Source: Planctomycetota bacterium
GTDB taxonomy: Bacteria; Planctomycetota; Phycisphaerae; Tepidisphaerales; Tepidisphaeraceae
Assembly: GCA_039182125.1 (NCBI GenBank)
Contig: JBCDCH010000006.1
Coordinates: 1-64,000, forward strand
DNA length: 64,000 nucleotides
Direction: 5' to 3'
This document shows, one piece after another, positions 27,255 through 36,841 of the stretch. The translations under genes were made by a program, and so were the position numbers. The notes under the pieces are model-generated. The model did not search any database, had not been told where the DNA came from, and worked only from the letters and a program-made list of their open reading frames with translations. Within the stretch, counting starts at the first letter, position 1. Each line of letters opens with the position of its first letter.

Positions 27255-30200
27255 ATGGCCCTAAGACCCAAAACCATTCGTCGCGGCATCGCGCTGCTGG
27301 TCGTACTCGCCTTGCTCGTGGCCGGCGGTGCGCTGTGGTACTACCAGAACCAGCAGAAGGAAGCCGACCGACTCGCCCAACACCGCACCGACGGGATGGC
27401 CCGATTCGACGCCGGCGACTACCGCGAGGCGATCGACCTGCTACACCCGGTCGTGGGCGACTCCGGCGTGGACGACTTCGAAGCGGCCTACGCCTACGCC
27501 ATCAGCCAGCTCCGCACCGAGCCCTCGGGCAGCGGCCAACTCCGCTCGGTCCGCGTTCGGCTCAATGAAATGGCCGAGCTGCGGCCAGACGACGTCGACG
27601 TCCAGCGCGCCTTGATCGAAGCCAACGGTCGAGTCGGCCTCCACGGCGATGCCGTCGACATCGCCCGCAGGCTCCTCGAAACCAACCCTAACGATCCCGA
27701 GGCACTCAAGGCCTTGCGCGACAATCAAGCGGCCAACGGCGATACGCCGGCCGCTTTGAAAACCGCACGCCGTTACAACGAGGTCGTCCCCGACGACGTC
27801 AACGGCTACATCGCCACCGCCCGGCTCATGGACGCCGCGGAGATGGGCGCGGCCGAGGTGCTGACCTGGGCCAACGAGCTCTACGAAAACGACCCAGACA
27901 ATCCGCGGTACATGCTCGTCCTCGCCGTGGCCCACAACTACGCCAAGGACAACGACGAGGCGATGAACTGGCTCCGCCGCGCCGCCGCGTCACCGACGAC
28001 CGACAGCGACCTGGTCCGCCTCACCGCCGGCATGTTCGACGCGCTGCGGCTCTTCAACGAGTCGCAGGCCCTGCTCGAACGGGCCGCCGAGACCACCGAT
28101 GACCCGAAGCTCAAGGCTCAGCTTGCCGAACGGTTCTGGCAACACGACCGCCACGACGAAAACCTCCGCCTGCTGGCCGACCTCGACCTCGACGATCCGC
28201 AGACCGACACGACGCTGCTCGCGCTACGCGCACTTGCCAACCTTAATACCGGCAGCACCGCGTCGGCGGAACTCGAAGCGTTGAGCCTCCGCACCGAGGG
28301 TGCTGCCCGCAGTTGGCATGAAGCCATCACCGCCCGGTATGACGACACGGTCCCGCCGCACGAGAAGATCACGATCTACGACCGCGCCCGCCAGCGCGCC
28401 CCGGGCAACGTGCCGATCCTGGCGTGGACCGGCGATGCCTACGCCGAACTCGGCGAAGGAGAACTCGCCGTGCGGTTTTACGAGGAGGCCAGCGAGCGCC
28501 TGCCGTCATGGGACGAGCCGTTCCTAGCGATCAGCCGCGAACTCACGGCGACCGGTCGGCTGCGTGAAGCGATGAGAGCCGCCCGCGACGGACTGGCCCG
28601 CGCCCATGACGACACGCCCGCCTGGGTGCAGATCGCCGCGGTCCGCGAAGCGATCTGGCGTAAAGCCCCCCAACCCGAGGCCGGCCAACGCCTGTTCGAA
28701 CTCGTCGAAGCGATCCAGCAAAACAACCCCGGCGAGCCCGAGACGCTTCCGACGTACCTCGAACTGCTCGTCCGCAACGGCCAAGGGGAAAAGGCCCGCG
28801 ACCTTCTCTTGGCCAAGGTCGATGCCGGCGAGCCGCTCACCTCCGACCAACGCCTGCGTCTGGCCCGCGTCGACGCCATCGGTGGCTTCGGCATGGGTGA
28901 CGCGTTGCTCGCGGCCTCCGACGATCCGCGGATCGTGCTCGAACGTGCCCTGCGATCCCGCGCGCTCGGTGATGCACAGGCAGGCCGCCACGCGCTCGAC
29001 GAACTCGTCGCCAACAACCCGAACGATCCGCAAGCCCACCTCGCACTCAGCGCTTACCTCGAAGCCGACGGCGACCCCGACGCGGCGACGCGTTGGAAAT
29101 CGGTGGCCGAACGATTCGCCGACGACGCCGAGGTGCAACGCACCGTGCTCTCGGCCGCATCCGTTCGGGAAGATCGCGCGTTGGTCGACGCGAGCATCGA
29201 TCGGCTCCGCGAACTCACCGGCCAGGCGGCACACCAATGGCGGCTCGAACGGGCGCGATTCCTGCTCGAATCCGGCGAGAACACCGACGCGATGGAAGCC
29301 GCCGGGCTGTTGCGTGACCTCGCCGGCGACATGCCGTACCTGATCGCGCCTCGCGTGTTGCTGGCCCGCGCGCTCGAACAAACCGGCAAGCCCGCCAGCG
29401 CGATCGACTACTACCGCGCGGCCTACGACCTCGACCCGGCCAACGCCGCGGGAGCCGGCCTCGAACTGGTCCGCATGCTCCGCGGCCAGAACCAACTGGA
29501 CAACGCCCGGCTGATCGCCGAGCGGGTCGCCGACGAGGCGGCACTCGACTCCCAGCAGCGCCTAGTGCTGGCCGGACACCTCGCCGAGTTGGGCCAGCCC
29601 GACCGCGCGATCGAAGTGCTGCGGGTGGCCGAGCAACTCGGCCGGCTCGACGCCAACGGCCGGCTGGTGCTCGCGGAACTGCTACGGCGCCGCGGGGCCG
29701 ATGCGGAGGCGGACCAGGTACTGCTGACGCTGCTCGACAACCCCCGTCCGCCGGCCAACGCGATCGTCGCCGCCGCGATCAACGCGGGTGCAAGTGACCT
29801 CGCGGCCGGTCGCGGCTTGCTCGAACGCCTCAACGAACCGCACATCGCCGAACTCGAGAGGTCGCTCGGCACGGCCGCGTTCGAGGCCCGCTTCGGCAGC
29901 CCCGACATCGCCCGTGCGCTGCTCACCGCCGCCGAGCAGCAAGCGACGACCGATGCCGAAAAACTACGCGTCGCCCGCCAGTCGGCCGCGTTGTACATGT
30001 CGGAGCAGGCGTACGCCAACGCACGCCGGGCCGCCGAGCCGTTTGTCGAAACCGACCCGACGCTCGCCCGGCTCTCCCGTGAAGCGGCGCTGCTCGAGCA
30101 AACCCGCTCCCAACCCGACGATTTGGCCGCATTGCTCGCCGTGGTCGAACGGGAAATGGGCGACAGTGACGAAGGCGCTGCCTGGACCGAAGCACTCACG

Positions 30201-31436
30201 CTGCTGCGTGACGCGCGGGACTTCGACAACGAAGTCACGGCGGAAACGCTGGCCAAACTCGACGAAGTGGCCGACCGCTATCCGCGTTTGCTCCCGCTGC
30301 AGCAATGGGTCATCCGGTTGCATCTTGGCTTGGGCTCGTTCGATCGGGCCGCGGATCGGGCGTTGAAGGTGTTCGACACGTTGCCCAACGACGCCCGTGC
30401 CGCGGAACTCGCGGCGACCACGGCGATGCGGGCCAACCGGTTTTCCGCCGCCCGTCGGGCCGGCGAGGTCTGGCGCGACCGGACGCTCGAGGACCGGGTC
30501 GTCCCCGACACGCTCATCGCCGAGGCGATGCTCCGTGAAGGCGAGCCGTCGAACGCGGTGGATTTACTGCGGCCGTACTTCGATCGGGCGCAGGCCGAAC
30601 CGATGCGTTTCGGGCGGACCATCGCCATCGCGGCCGAAGCGCTCTCGACCGCCGGCCGGATGCGCGAAGCCCGCGAGTTGATCGACCCCATCGCGGCGCG
30701 GGACATGAACTGGCGGCAGGTCGCGCTGAACTTCGCAGCCATCGCAGTGCCTCAACGCAACGACGCACGGCGCTGGCTGCTCGATCTCGAAGCGGCCGAG
30801 TTGCCCGACGACCTGAGCGTCGCCGAGCGTGAGGCGGACCGCCGCGCGGTTGCGTTCGCGTGGTGGCACCTCGCGGCACGCTACCCCGACGCCGAGCTGT
30901 TCCGTGACGCGGTGAGCCGGCTCGAAGCGCTCGGCACGCGTGACGTCGACACACTCTATAGCCTCGCGGACTTGCACGATCGCTACGGCGACCAGCAGGC
31001 GGCCGAGGCACTCTACCGCGAGGCATTGACTCGCCGGCCCGAACACGCGCCGGTGCTCAACAATCTCGCGTTCCTGCTGCTGCAAACTCCCGGCGAGGGC
31101 ACGGCCCGGCTGCTCGAGGCTCAATCGCTGGCCGACGCCGCGCTGGCGAGCAACGGCGACAACCCGGCGTTTCTCGACACGGCCGCCCGAATCGCAGCAG
31201 CGCTGGGCGACATGCCCCTGGCCGAGGAGCGGTTCAATGCTGCCTTGCGGGCCGACCCGCAGAACCTCGACGCCCTACTCGGACTGGCCGCTCTCAAGTT
31301 CAACAACGGCGACCGAATCAACGCCCGCCGGCTGCTAAGCCGTGCAGATGCCGCTCTCGCCCAACGGACGCAACGGTCGGAACTCGCCGCGCACCTGCGC
31401 CGCGAACTCGACGAACTACGCGCCCTGCGTGAGTAG
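27255..31436 (+). CDS. giant TPR-repeat protein of the exosortase locus
   Basis: A 1393-residue protein with one N-terminal membrane anchor (GIALLVVLALLVAGGALWYY, about 11-30). Tandem TPR-like helical repeats fill almost the whole length, with Ala/Leu/Glu/Arg-rich pairs of helices and clear TPR units near the end (ADLHDRYGDQQAAEALYREAL, then NNLAFLLLQTPGEG). It resembles the PrsT-type TPR proteins that accompany exosortase/PEP-CTERM loci. It probably acts in the periplasm as a scaffold for polysaccharide assembly or export. Last gene before a strong intrinsic terminator. Confidence 0.88.
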   Translation: MALRPKTIRRGIALLVVLALLVAGGALWYYQNQQKEADRLAQHRTDGMARFDAGDYREAIDLLHPVVGDSGVDDFEAAYAYAISQLRTEPSGSGQLRSVRVRLNEMAELRPDDVDVQRALIEANGRVGLHGDAVDIARRLLETNPNDPEALKALRDNQAANGDTPAALKTARRYNEVVPDDVNGYIATARLMDAAEMGAAEVLTWANELYENDPDNPRYMLVLAVAHNYAKDNDEAMNWLRRAAASPTTDSDLVRLTAGMFDALRLFNESQALLERAAETTDDPKLKAQLAERFWQHDRHDENLRLLADLDLDDPQTDTTLLALRALANLNTGSTASAELEALSLRTEGAARSWHEAITARYDDTVPPHEKITIYDRARQRAPGNVPILAWTGDAYAELGEGELAVRFYEEASERLPSWDEPFLAISRELTATGRLREAMRAARDGLARAHDDTPAWVQIAAVREAIWRKAPQPEAGQRLFELVEAIQQNNPGEPETLPTYLELLVRNGQGEKARDLLLAKVDAGEPLTSDQRLRLARVDAIGGFGMGDALLAASDDPRIVLERALRSRALGDAQAGRHALDELVANNPNDPQAHLALSAYLEADGDPDAATRWKSVAERFADDAEVQRTVLSAASVREDRALVDASIDRLRELTGQAAHQWRLERARFLLESGENTDAMEAAGLLRDLAGDMPYLIAPRVLLARALEQTGKPASAIDYYRAAYDLDPANAAGAGLELVRMLRGQNQLDNARLIAERVADEAALDSQQRLVLAGHLAELGQPDRAIEVLRVAEQLGRLDANGRLVLAELLRRRGADAEADQVLLTLLDNPRPPANAIVAAAINAGASDLAAGRGLLERLNEPHIAELERSLGTAAFEARFGSPDIARALLTAAEQQATTDAEKLRVARQSAALYMSEQAYANARRAAEPFVETDPTLARLSREAALLEQTRSQPDDLAALLAVVEREMGDSDEGAAWTEALTLLRDARDFDNEVTAETLAKLDEVADRYPRLLPLQQWVIRLHLGLGSFDRAADRALKVFDTLPNDARAAELAATTAMRANRFSAARRAGEVWRDRTLEDRVVPDTLIAEAMLREGEPSNAVDLLRPYFDRAQAEPMRFGRTIAIAAEALSTAGRMREARELIDPIAARDMNWRQVALNFAAIAVPQRNDARRWLLDLEAAELPDDLSVAEREADRRAVAFAWWHLAARYPDAELFRDAVSRLEALGTRDVDTLYSLADLHDRYGDQQAAEALYREALTRRPEHAPVLNNLAFLLLQTPGEGTARLLEAQSLADAALASNGDNPAFLDTAARIAAALGDMPLAEERFNAALRADPQNLDALLGLAALKFNNGDRINARRLLSRADAALAQRTQRSELAAHLRRELDELRALRE

Positions 31437-31508
31437 CCAGGTGCGTGAATGGTCAAGATGGGCCGGCCGTAACGGCCCTACTTTGGCCACAACTTGCCAA
31501 ACTGCACC

Positions 31509-31545
31509 CGCGCCCGCGATTGCCCTGTCGCGGGCGCGTCTTTTT
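31509..31545 (+). terminator. intrinsic terminator of the exosortase locus
   Basis: CGCGCCCGCG (31509-31518) pairs perfectly with CGCGGGCGCG (31529-31538), extended by one A-T pair, and is followed by TCTTTTT. It lies 73 bases after the TPR gene stop and is the most classical terminator in the window. Confidence 0.85.
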
Positions 31546-31650
31546 CCGTTCCACGAACGGTGAAATATGCGATGATACGGCGGCGTCATGTCTGCGGAGT
31601 GCAGGGAAGAAAATCGCTCCGGGCCGATCGGGGCAAGCTTGGGGAAACTT

Positions 31651-31677
31651 AGGGAGCGGGGCACGAAGCCCCGGCAC
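31651..31677 (+). promoter_or_regulatory. ribosome site with bridging hairpin
   Basis: AGGGAG (31651-31656) is too far from ATG 31678 for normal use. The hairpin GGGGC-ACGAA-GCCCC (31658-31672) lies between them and, when folded, would bring the site to a normal distance. A regulated start is possible but unproven. Confidence 0.3.
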
Positions 31678-32232
31678 ATGATGATGCAGCACAGTCATTC
31701 GCCGCGACACAGCCGGAGGGCCGCGAGGTTCGCTCCGCTAGGATCGTGCATTGCACTGATGTTTTTGATTCTGTTGGTCGGCCTTGGCGTCACGCCGGCC
31801 ATCTTCGCTGGGCCGGTGAGCACCTCCCCGCCCGCCGTGATCGTCGATCAGGCCCCGAGCGACTCGCCGTATCGGATCGCCGCACCGGCGTTGACGGTCG
31901 GGGCGACGCCGGTATCGGTGCCGATGCAACTTCAGCAACCGCGTGCCGAAGCCGCGCTTGCGATGGCGAAGATCGAAGCCCGCCAAAACGTGAGCGTCCT
32001 CGCGTTGCCCGATGCGTCGACGGGGCTGCAATTGCCCAGCGCTTACCAACGTGCGGCGGCGGACGCGGTGTCGTACGTGGACCTCTCGGCCGACGCCGAG
32101 GCGCCCCGCCCGGTGGTGCCGCTGCCGGCCGGTGCGTGGGGCGGACTTGCCACGGTGACGCTGCTGGTCGGCGTCGGTTGGCTGCGAAAACACCACCGGC
32201 CGCAACCGCGCTTGGCACGCGTCCGGCGATAA
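31678..32232 (+). CDS. VPLPA-CTERM-like exosortase substrate
   Basis: A small secreted protein, 184 residues from ATG 31678; an upstream ATG at 31588 is in frame but its leader is unlike a signal peptide. The signal peptide has an Arg-rich n-region and a long hydrophobic core ending near AIFAGP. The C-terminus reads VPLPAGAWGGLATV, a hydrophobic helix, then WLRKHHRPQPR, close to the VPLPA-CTERM variant of the exosortase signal. The middle is Ala/Pro-rich and has no domain. It lies just after the terminator of the exosortase locus, so it is separately transcribed but linked. Confidence 0.7.
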   Translation: MMMQHSHSPRHSRRAARFAPLGSCIALMFLILLVGLGVTPAIFAGPVSTSPPAVIVDQAPSDSPYRIAAPALTVGATPVSVPMQLQQPRAEAALAMAKIEARQNVSVLALPDASTGLQLPSAYQRAAADAVSYVDLSADAEAPRPVVPLPAGAWGGLATVTLLVGVGWLRKHHRPQPRLARVRR

Positions 32233-32347
32233 TCCTTATGGGATAAATTGTCTTGATTTTCGGCGCGTGTGATCCACCGCGTCAAAGAGGGTCGGCTACC
32301 ATCGTGACTGCAATCAAGCGGTCCGTTTTGCAGACCGCACGCCACCG

Positions 32348-35338
32348 ATGGAACACAGCAGCGCGACTCACGCGAATGCCGGCGGAACCTCGAACGGTCA
32401 GGCCACTCAAACGGCCGACCCCTCCGACGTCTCCTCGACTTCTTTCCACACTGACAACGGTTCGGTCGGCTCCGCCGCCGCCGCCCTCACGGGTGCCGGT
32501 GCGGCCGACTACCTCGACACGCTTTACGACCAGTACAAGGAAGACCCCGGCTCGGTCGGCTCCGACTGGCAAGCGTTCTTCGCGGGCTTCGATCTCGCCG
32601 GCGGCGACAGCGGCTCACTGCCCAAGCTCGACGCCAACGCCGCCGACACCCCGCTCGAACCGCAACTGATCACCCGTGCCATGCGTGGCTTCGGCCAACT
32701 GCCCTCCGAACGCAAGGGGGACGATGCCCTGCCGCTGACGCTGGGCGTTTACGACCTGGTCCACACCTACCGCGAGTTCGGTCACTTCTCGGCCAACATC
32801 GACCCGCTCGGCCTGCCGCGTGATCCGAACCCGTACCTCGCCCTCGAAAACTTCGGTGCCACCGAAGCGGACTTGTCCCGCAACGTCGGCAACGGCACCT
32901 TCGCCGGTCACTGCGACGGCACCTTCGGCGATCTCGTCGAAAAACTCCGCGCGACCTACTGCGGCAACATCGGCATCGAACTCACCGGCATGGTCGACAA
33001 GGCCCAACGCGATTGGCTGACCAACCGCATCGAGCCGGTCCTTTCGCAGCCTGATTTCAATGACGCACAGAAGAAGCAGATCCTCTTTGAACTCATCGCC
33101 GCCGAGGAGTTCGAACACTACTTGGCTCGGACGTTCAAAGGTGCCAAGCGCTTCTCGATCGAAGGTGCAGAAGCGCTGGTACCGTTGATGAACATCGTCG
33201 CCGACGACTCGCGCCGCCACGGGGCCAAGGCGATGGTCTGCGCGATGGCCCACCGTGGTCGGCTCAACGTACTCGCCCATGTGCTGAACAAGCCGTACGA
33301 GGTCATGCTCTCGGAGTTTGCCGGCACCAATGAACTGCCCCAGGGCGTCGACGGTGACGTGAAGTACCACCTCGGCTACGCCAACACTCGCGAGATCACG
33401 ATGGACGACGGCAGCGTCGAGCCGATCAAGGTCTCCCTCCTGCCCAACCCGTCGCACCTCGAACTGATCAATCCGATCCAGCAGGGCATCATCCGCTGCA
33501 AGCAGGAATGGGACGCCGGCGGCGATCGCACCAAGATCGTTCCGGTCTGCATCCACGGCGACGCGGCGTTCTGCGGCCAAGGCTCGGTCGCCGAGACGCT
33601 CGCGCTTTCGGAACTGCCCGGCTTCGAGACCGGCGGCACCATCCACATCATCGCCAACAACCAGATCGGCTTCACCACCCCACCGGCTCAGTCGCGGTTC
33701 ACGCCCTATGCGACCGACGTGGCCAAGACCATCGGCGCGCCGGTGTTCCACGTCAACGGCGATGATCCCGAGGCCGTCTGCTTCGTCGCGCAGCTCGCCG
33801 TGGAGTTCCGGCAGCTGTTCAAGCAGGACGTGATCATCGACGTCTACTGCTACCGCCGGCACGGCCACAACGAAGCCGACGAGCCACGTTTCACTCAGCC
33901 GGAGATGTACGAGCTGATCGACAACCACCCGTCGGTCCGCACGCTCTACCAGCAGACGCTCATCGACGAAGGCACGATCACCGAAGAAGATGCCGAGCAA
34001 ATGAAGCAGTCGGTGCTTGATCGCCTGGACAAAGCGCGTGAGCAATCGAAGGAAACCAAGGTTCGCGAGAAGGTGCCGAGCTTCAGCGGCGCGTGGAAAG
34101 GGCTCGGCCCGGCACCCCGCTTCCCCGAAGGCTGGAACCCGAACACGGCCGTGAGCGCCCAGGTCCTACGAGAAGTCATCGACCGCGCATACCAGTTGCC
34201 CGACGGATTCACGCCGCACGACAAGGTCGAGAAGACCGTCATCGCCGCCCGCCGCGCTGCGGTCGAGACCGGCGAGAAGATCGACTTCGGCTGTGCGGAG
34301 ATGCTCGCGCTGGGGTCACTGCTGCTTGAAGGCACGAGCGTCCGCTTCACCGGTCAGGACGTCGAACGCGGCACCTTCAGCCACCGCCACGCCGTTCTCC
34401 ACGACGTCAACACGGGCGAGAATTTCATCCCGCTCTGCTCGATGGCCGCCCTGCCCGACGTCGATCGTGGCGACTTCGAGATCCGCAACACGATGCTCTC
34501 GGAACTCGCATGCCTCGGCTTCGAGTGGGGCTACGCGTCGGCCGACCCGCGCAACTTGGTCATTTGGGAAGCACAGTTTGGCGACTTCGTCAACGGGGCA
34601 CAGACGATCATCGACCAGATCCTCGTCGCCGCCGAGAGCAAGTGGCAGTACATGAACGGTCTGGTCCTGCTTCTGCCGCACGGCTACGAAGGCATGGGCC
34701 CCGAGCACTCCAACGCGTACCTCGAACGTTGGCTCTCGTTGTGCGCCGAGCAGAACATGCAGGTCGTCAATCCGTCGACCGCGGCCCAGCACTTCCACGC
34801 GTTGCGTCGGCAGGTCGTTCGTTCGTTCCGCAAGCCGTTGATCGTCATGTCGCCCAAGTCATTGTTGCGACTGCCGGCGGCACGTTCGACGCTCGACGAC
34901 CTGACCAACGGCGGGTTCAAGATGATCATCGACGACCCGCGTTTCGAAGACACCGAAGCCAAGAAGCGCGACGGCGTCACCCGCGTGCTTCTTTGCAGCG
35001 GTCGCATCTACCACGCGCTGGAGAAAGCCCGCGCCGCCGCCGAACGGGACGACATCGCCGTCGTCCGCGCCGAGCAGCTCTACCCGCTACCGGCCGACCA
35101 GCTCGCCGACATCGTCGGGCTTTACCGCAAGCGGACAAGTATGAGTTGGGTGCAGGAGGAGCCGGCCAACCGTGGGGCTTGGAGCTTTATCCGCCCGCGG
35201 CTTCAAGCGCTTTTCCCCGACGACGCGATCGAGTACGCCGGCCGCGGAGCCGCCGCCAGCCCCGCCGTCGGCTCCGCCAAGCTACACGAACGCGAGGAGA
35301 AAGATCTACTCGCCGAGGCGCTCGACTTAACTTCATAA
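32348..35338 (+). CDS. sucA: 2-oxoglutarate dehydrogenase E1 component
   Basis: E1 decarboxylates 2-oxoglutarate with thiamine diphosphate in the TCA cycle. The 996-residue protein has the E1 N-terminal motif (YLDTLYDQYKEDPGSVG near residue 58), then AHRGRLNVLAHVLNKPYE, GDVKYHLGY, GDAAFCGQGSVAETL and NNQIGFTT. The C-terminal transketolase-like part has LPHGYEGMGPEHSNAY and SPKSLLRLP. The first 50 residues are Ser/Thr-rich and probably disordered. sucB and lpd are not adjacent. Start ATG 32348 has no clear ribosome site. Confidence 0.96.
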   Translation: MEHSSATHANAGGTSNGQATQTADPSDVSSTSFHTDNGSVGSAAAALTGAGAADYLDTLYDQYKEDPGSVGSDWQAFFAGFDLAGGDSGSLPKLDANAADTPLEPQLITRAMRGFGQLPSERKGDDALPLTLGVYDLVHTYREFGHFSANIDPLGLPRDPNPYLALENFGATEADLSRNVGNGTFAGHCDGTFGDLVEKLRATYCGNIGIELTGMVDKAQRDWLTNRIEPVLSQPDFNDAQKKQILFELIAAEEFEHYLARTFKGAKRFSIEGAEALVPLMNIVADDSRRHGAKAMVCAMAHRGRLNVLAHVLNKPYEVMLSEFAGTNELPQGVDGDVKYHLGYANTREITMDDGSVEPIKVSLLPNPSHLELINPIQQGIIRCKQEWDAGGDRTKIVPVCIHGDAAFCGQGSVAETLALSELPGFETGGTIHIIANNQIGFTTPPAQSRFTPYATDVAKTIGAPVFHVNGDDPEAVCFVAQLAVEFRQLFKQDVIIDVYCYRRHGHNEADEPRFTQPEMYELIDNHPSVRTLYQQTLIDEGTITEEDAEQMKQSVLDRLDKAREQSKETKVREKVPSFSGAWKGLGPAPRFPEGWNPNTAVSAQVLREVIDRAYQLPDGFTPHDKVEKTVIAARRAAVETGEKIDFGCAEMLALGSLLLEGTSVRFTGQDVERGTFSHRHAVLHDVNTGENFIPLCSMAALPDVDRGDFEIRNTMLSELACLGFEWGYASADPRNLVIWEAQFGDFVNGAQTIIDQILVAAESKWQYMNGLVLLLPHGYEGMGPEHSNAYLERWLSLCAEQNMQVVNPSTAAQHFHALRRQVVRSFRKPLIVMSPKSLLRLPAARSTLDDLTNGGFKMIIDDPRFEDTEAKKRDGVTRVLLCSGRIYHALEKARAAAERDDIAVVRAEQLYPLPADQLADIVGLYRKRTSMSWVQEEPANRGAWSFIRPRLQALFPDDAIEYAGRGAAASPAVGSAKLHEREEKDLLAEALDLTS

Positions 35339-35496
35339 GTCGATAAACACGGCAACTGGCTTCGACAGTACAAGAAGTGCACGGAAAGTAATCACCGTGC
35401 CCCATCACCCAAGATGCTATAATCGTCACTCACTGGATAGGGGAAATCAGGTCCGGTGCGCATGCAATATGGTGCATTAGAGATCGCCTACACAAA

Positions 35497-36114
35497 CTAT
35501 TCGCCCTTGATCAGCTTCAAGCGTCCGTCCGACGGCGACATCGTGACCTTGCTGATTTTTGAATGAGCGGCAAACATTTCAAGTAGCTCCTCTTTTGAAT
35601 GGCCCGGCTCAAGTCCCAAATGCGGAACGTACAGCGGGGAAGCAAAGGAAGGCCGAACATTGCTTGCCACATCACCGGATGTCAACAGCCGAATCGAGGA
35701 GCTTTCAACGGTCACGACGTGATAAGTTATTGCATCCAGGAACACGATATAAATCACATCATCGCGTCCTCGCTGACCCCGAAAAACGACAATGTCTTCA
35801 TGCCTTGGGAAACCGGGCACGAACTTGGCAATGTGTTCCCTGTGCTTTTCGTCAGATATCGCCAATTCAGGCGAAAGCATCTGCCAGTTTCCGTTTGGCA
35901 GCTTTTCCATGCGAACACTATCGACGGCTTGAGATTCAAGTGAACGCACGGCCCAAAGCTGGTCAAGTCGTTGGACGATTGACGTAATATTCAAGCCAAC
36001 CAACAACGCCGTTAAAGCAACAAACGAGGCACAGGCGTACTTGAGTACGCGCCTGTGCCTAGCCAGTCGAGCCAATCGCATCGGCTCGTAATGGATCGCA
36101 GCATCATTCATCAC
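35497..36114 (-). CDS. hypothetical membrane-anchored protein in AT-rich insert
   Basis: A 205-residue protein with one transmembrane helix (ASFVALTALLVGLNI, about residues 29-43) after a basic N-terminus; the rest is probably periplasmic. No family is recognised. GTG 36114 or ATG 36111 overlaps the end of the LEPR-XLL gene, so the two are probably translated together. Base composition is clearly more AT-rich than sucA and the downstream protease gene, suggesting transfer. It may belong with the LEPR-XLL protein. Confidence 0.65.
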   Translation of the reverse strand: MMNDAAIHYEPMRLARLARHRRVLKYACASFVALTALLVGLNITSIVQRLDQLWAVRSLESQAVDSVRMEKLPNGNWQMLSPELAISDEKHREHIAKFVPGFPRHEDIVVFRGQRGRDDVIYIVFLDAITYHVVTVESSSIRLLTSGDVASNVRPSFASPLYVPHLGLEPGHSKEELLEMFAAHSKISKVTMSPSDGRLKLIKGE

Positions 36115-36826
36115 GAGGAGGCTGAATGGGGTCGTCGGGGCCGAAAATAGTGATCACACCCATTCCCGGCGGTCTGGCTCCCACGATAAACGGGGTAACG
36201 GCACCACCAGCATCTTGTACGAAATTCACCCTGATATTGGATCCGGCCGGAATCGACACCCAGTAAATGCCGTCATTTTGTTGTACGGGTAAAAGAAGAT
36301 CCTGTTCAACACCTGCCACTAAACTCCTGCCAGCAAAGCGATCGAGATCGTCGTTATCGAACATATTCCAACTCGGGAAAACTGGAATAGCGAATGGAAG
36401 ATTTTCTTGTTCCTCTGGTTCACCCAACCCCGCATCATGACCGCCCAATGGCGAGGCCGCTGGGACGTTGTCGATAGATACATCAATGTTGCCTCGGTCA
36501 ATCAAGATGTCCGTTTCAACCAACGTGTCCACCCGAGCCACGAGATTCTCGGTCACCTCAGCGTTAACGTCAGGAACAGCCGCAAGCGAGTAAGTCGCCG
36601 TGTCCTCGCCTGGTGCGAAGATCAGCGATCCATCCGGGATCATCGTGTCAACTCCCGGCGTCGCGGTGCCGCTAAGTGTCACATCGAGCGTCAGCGCTTC
36701 GGACAGATCGCCTGTGCGTTGGACTTCGAAGGTGATGATCTCGCCTTCGGTGACAGCGTGATCCGGTGTAGTGATGGTGACGACGGTACCGCTAAGGAGC
36801 CGGCGTTGCTCAAGTAATTCAAACAT
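36104..36826 (-). CDS. LEPR-XLL / Calx-beta-like surface protein
   Basis: A 240-residue protein starting MFELLEQRRLLSG, which matches the LEPR-XLL N-terminal motif typical of planctomycete surface proteins. Next is a Calx-beta-like domain (about 15-115: TVTEGE-like VTEGEIITFEVQRTGD, then TPGVDTMIPDGSLIFAPGE). The C-terminal half is of unknown type with beta-strand character. Most LEPR-XLL proteins are far longer, so this may be a shortened member. ATG 36826 has AGGGGA upstream. It is co-transcribed with the gene at 35497 and faces away from an RTX-repeat fragment. Confidence 0.75.
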   Translation of the reverse strand: MFELLEQRRLLSGTVVTITTPDHAVTEGEIITFEVQRTGDLSEALTLDVTLSGTATPGVDTMIPDGSLIFAPGEDTATYSLAAVPDVNAEVTENLVARVDTLVETDILIDRGNIDVSIDNVPAASPLGGHDAGLGEPEEQENLPFAIPVFPSWNMFDNDDLDRFAGRSLVAGVEQDLLLPVQQNDGIYWVSIPAGSNIRVNFVQDAGGAVTPFIVGARPPGMGVITIFGPDDPIQPPRDE

Positions 36827-36841
36827 GAGTCCCCTTTAGGT

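Noticed and set aside
36407-36817. Plus-strand frame opposite the LEPR-XLL gene
   Set aside because: The minus strand has a recognisable motif and domain; the plus frame has neither.
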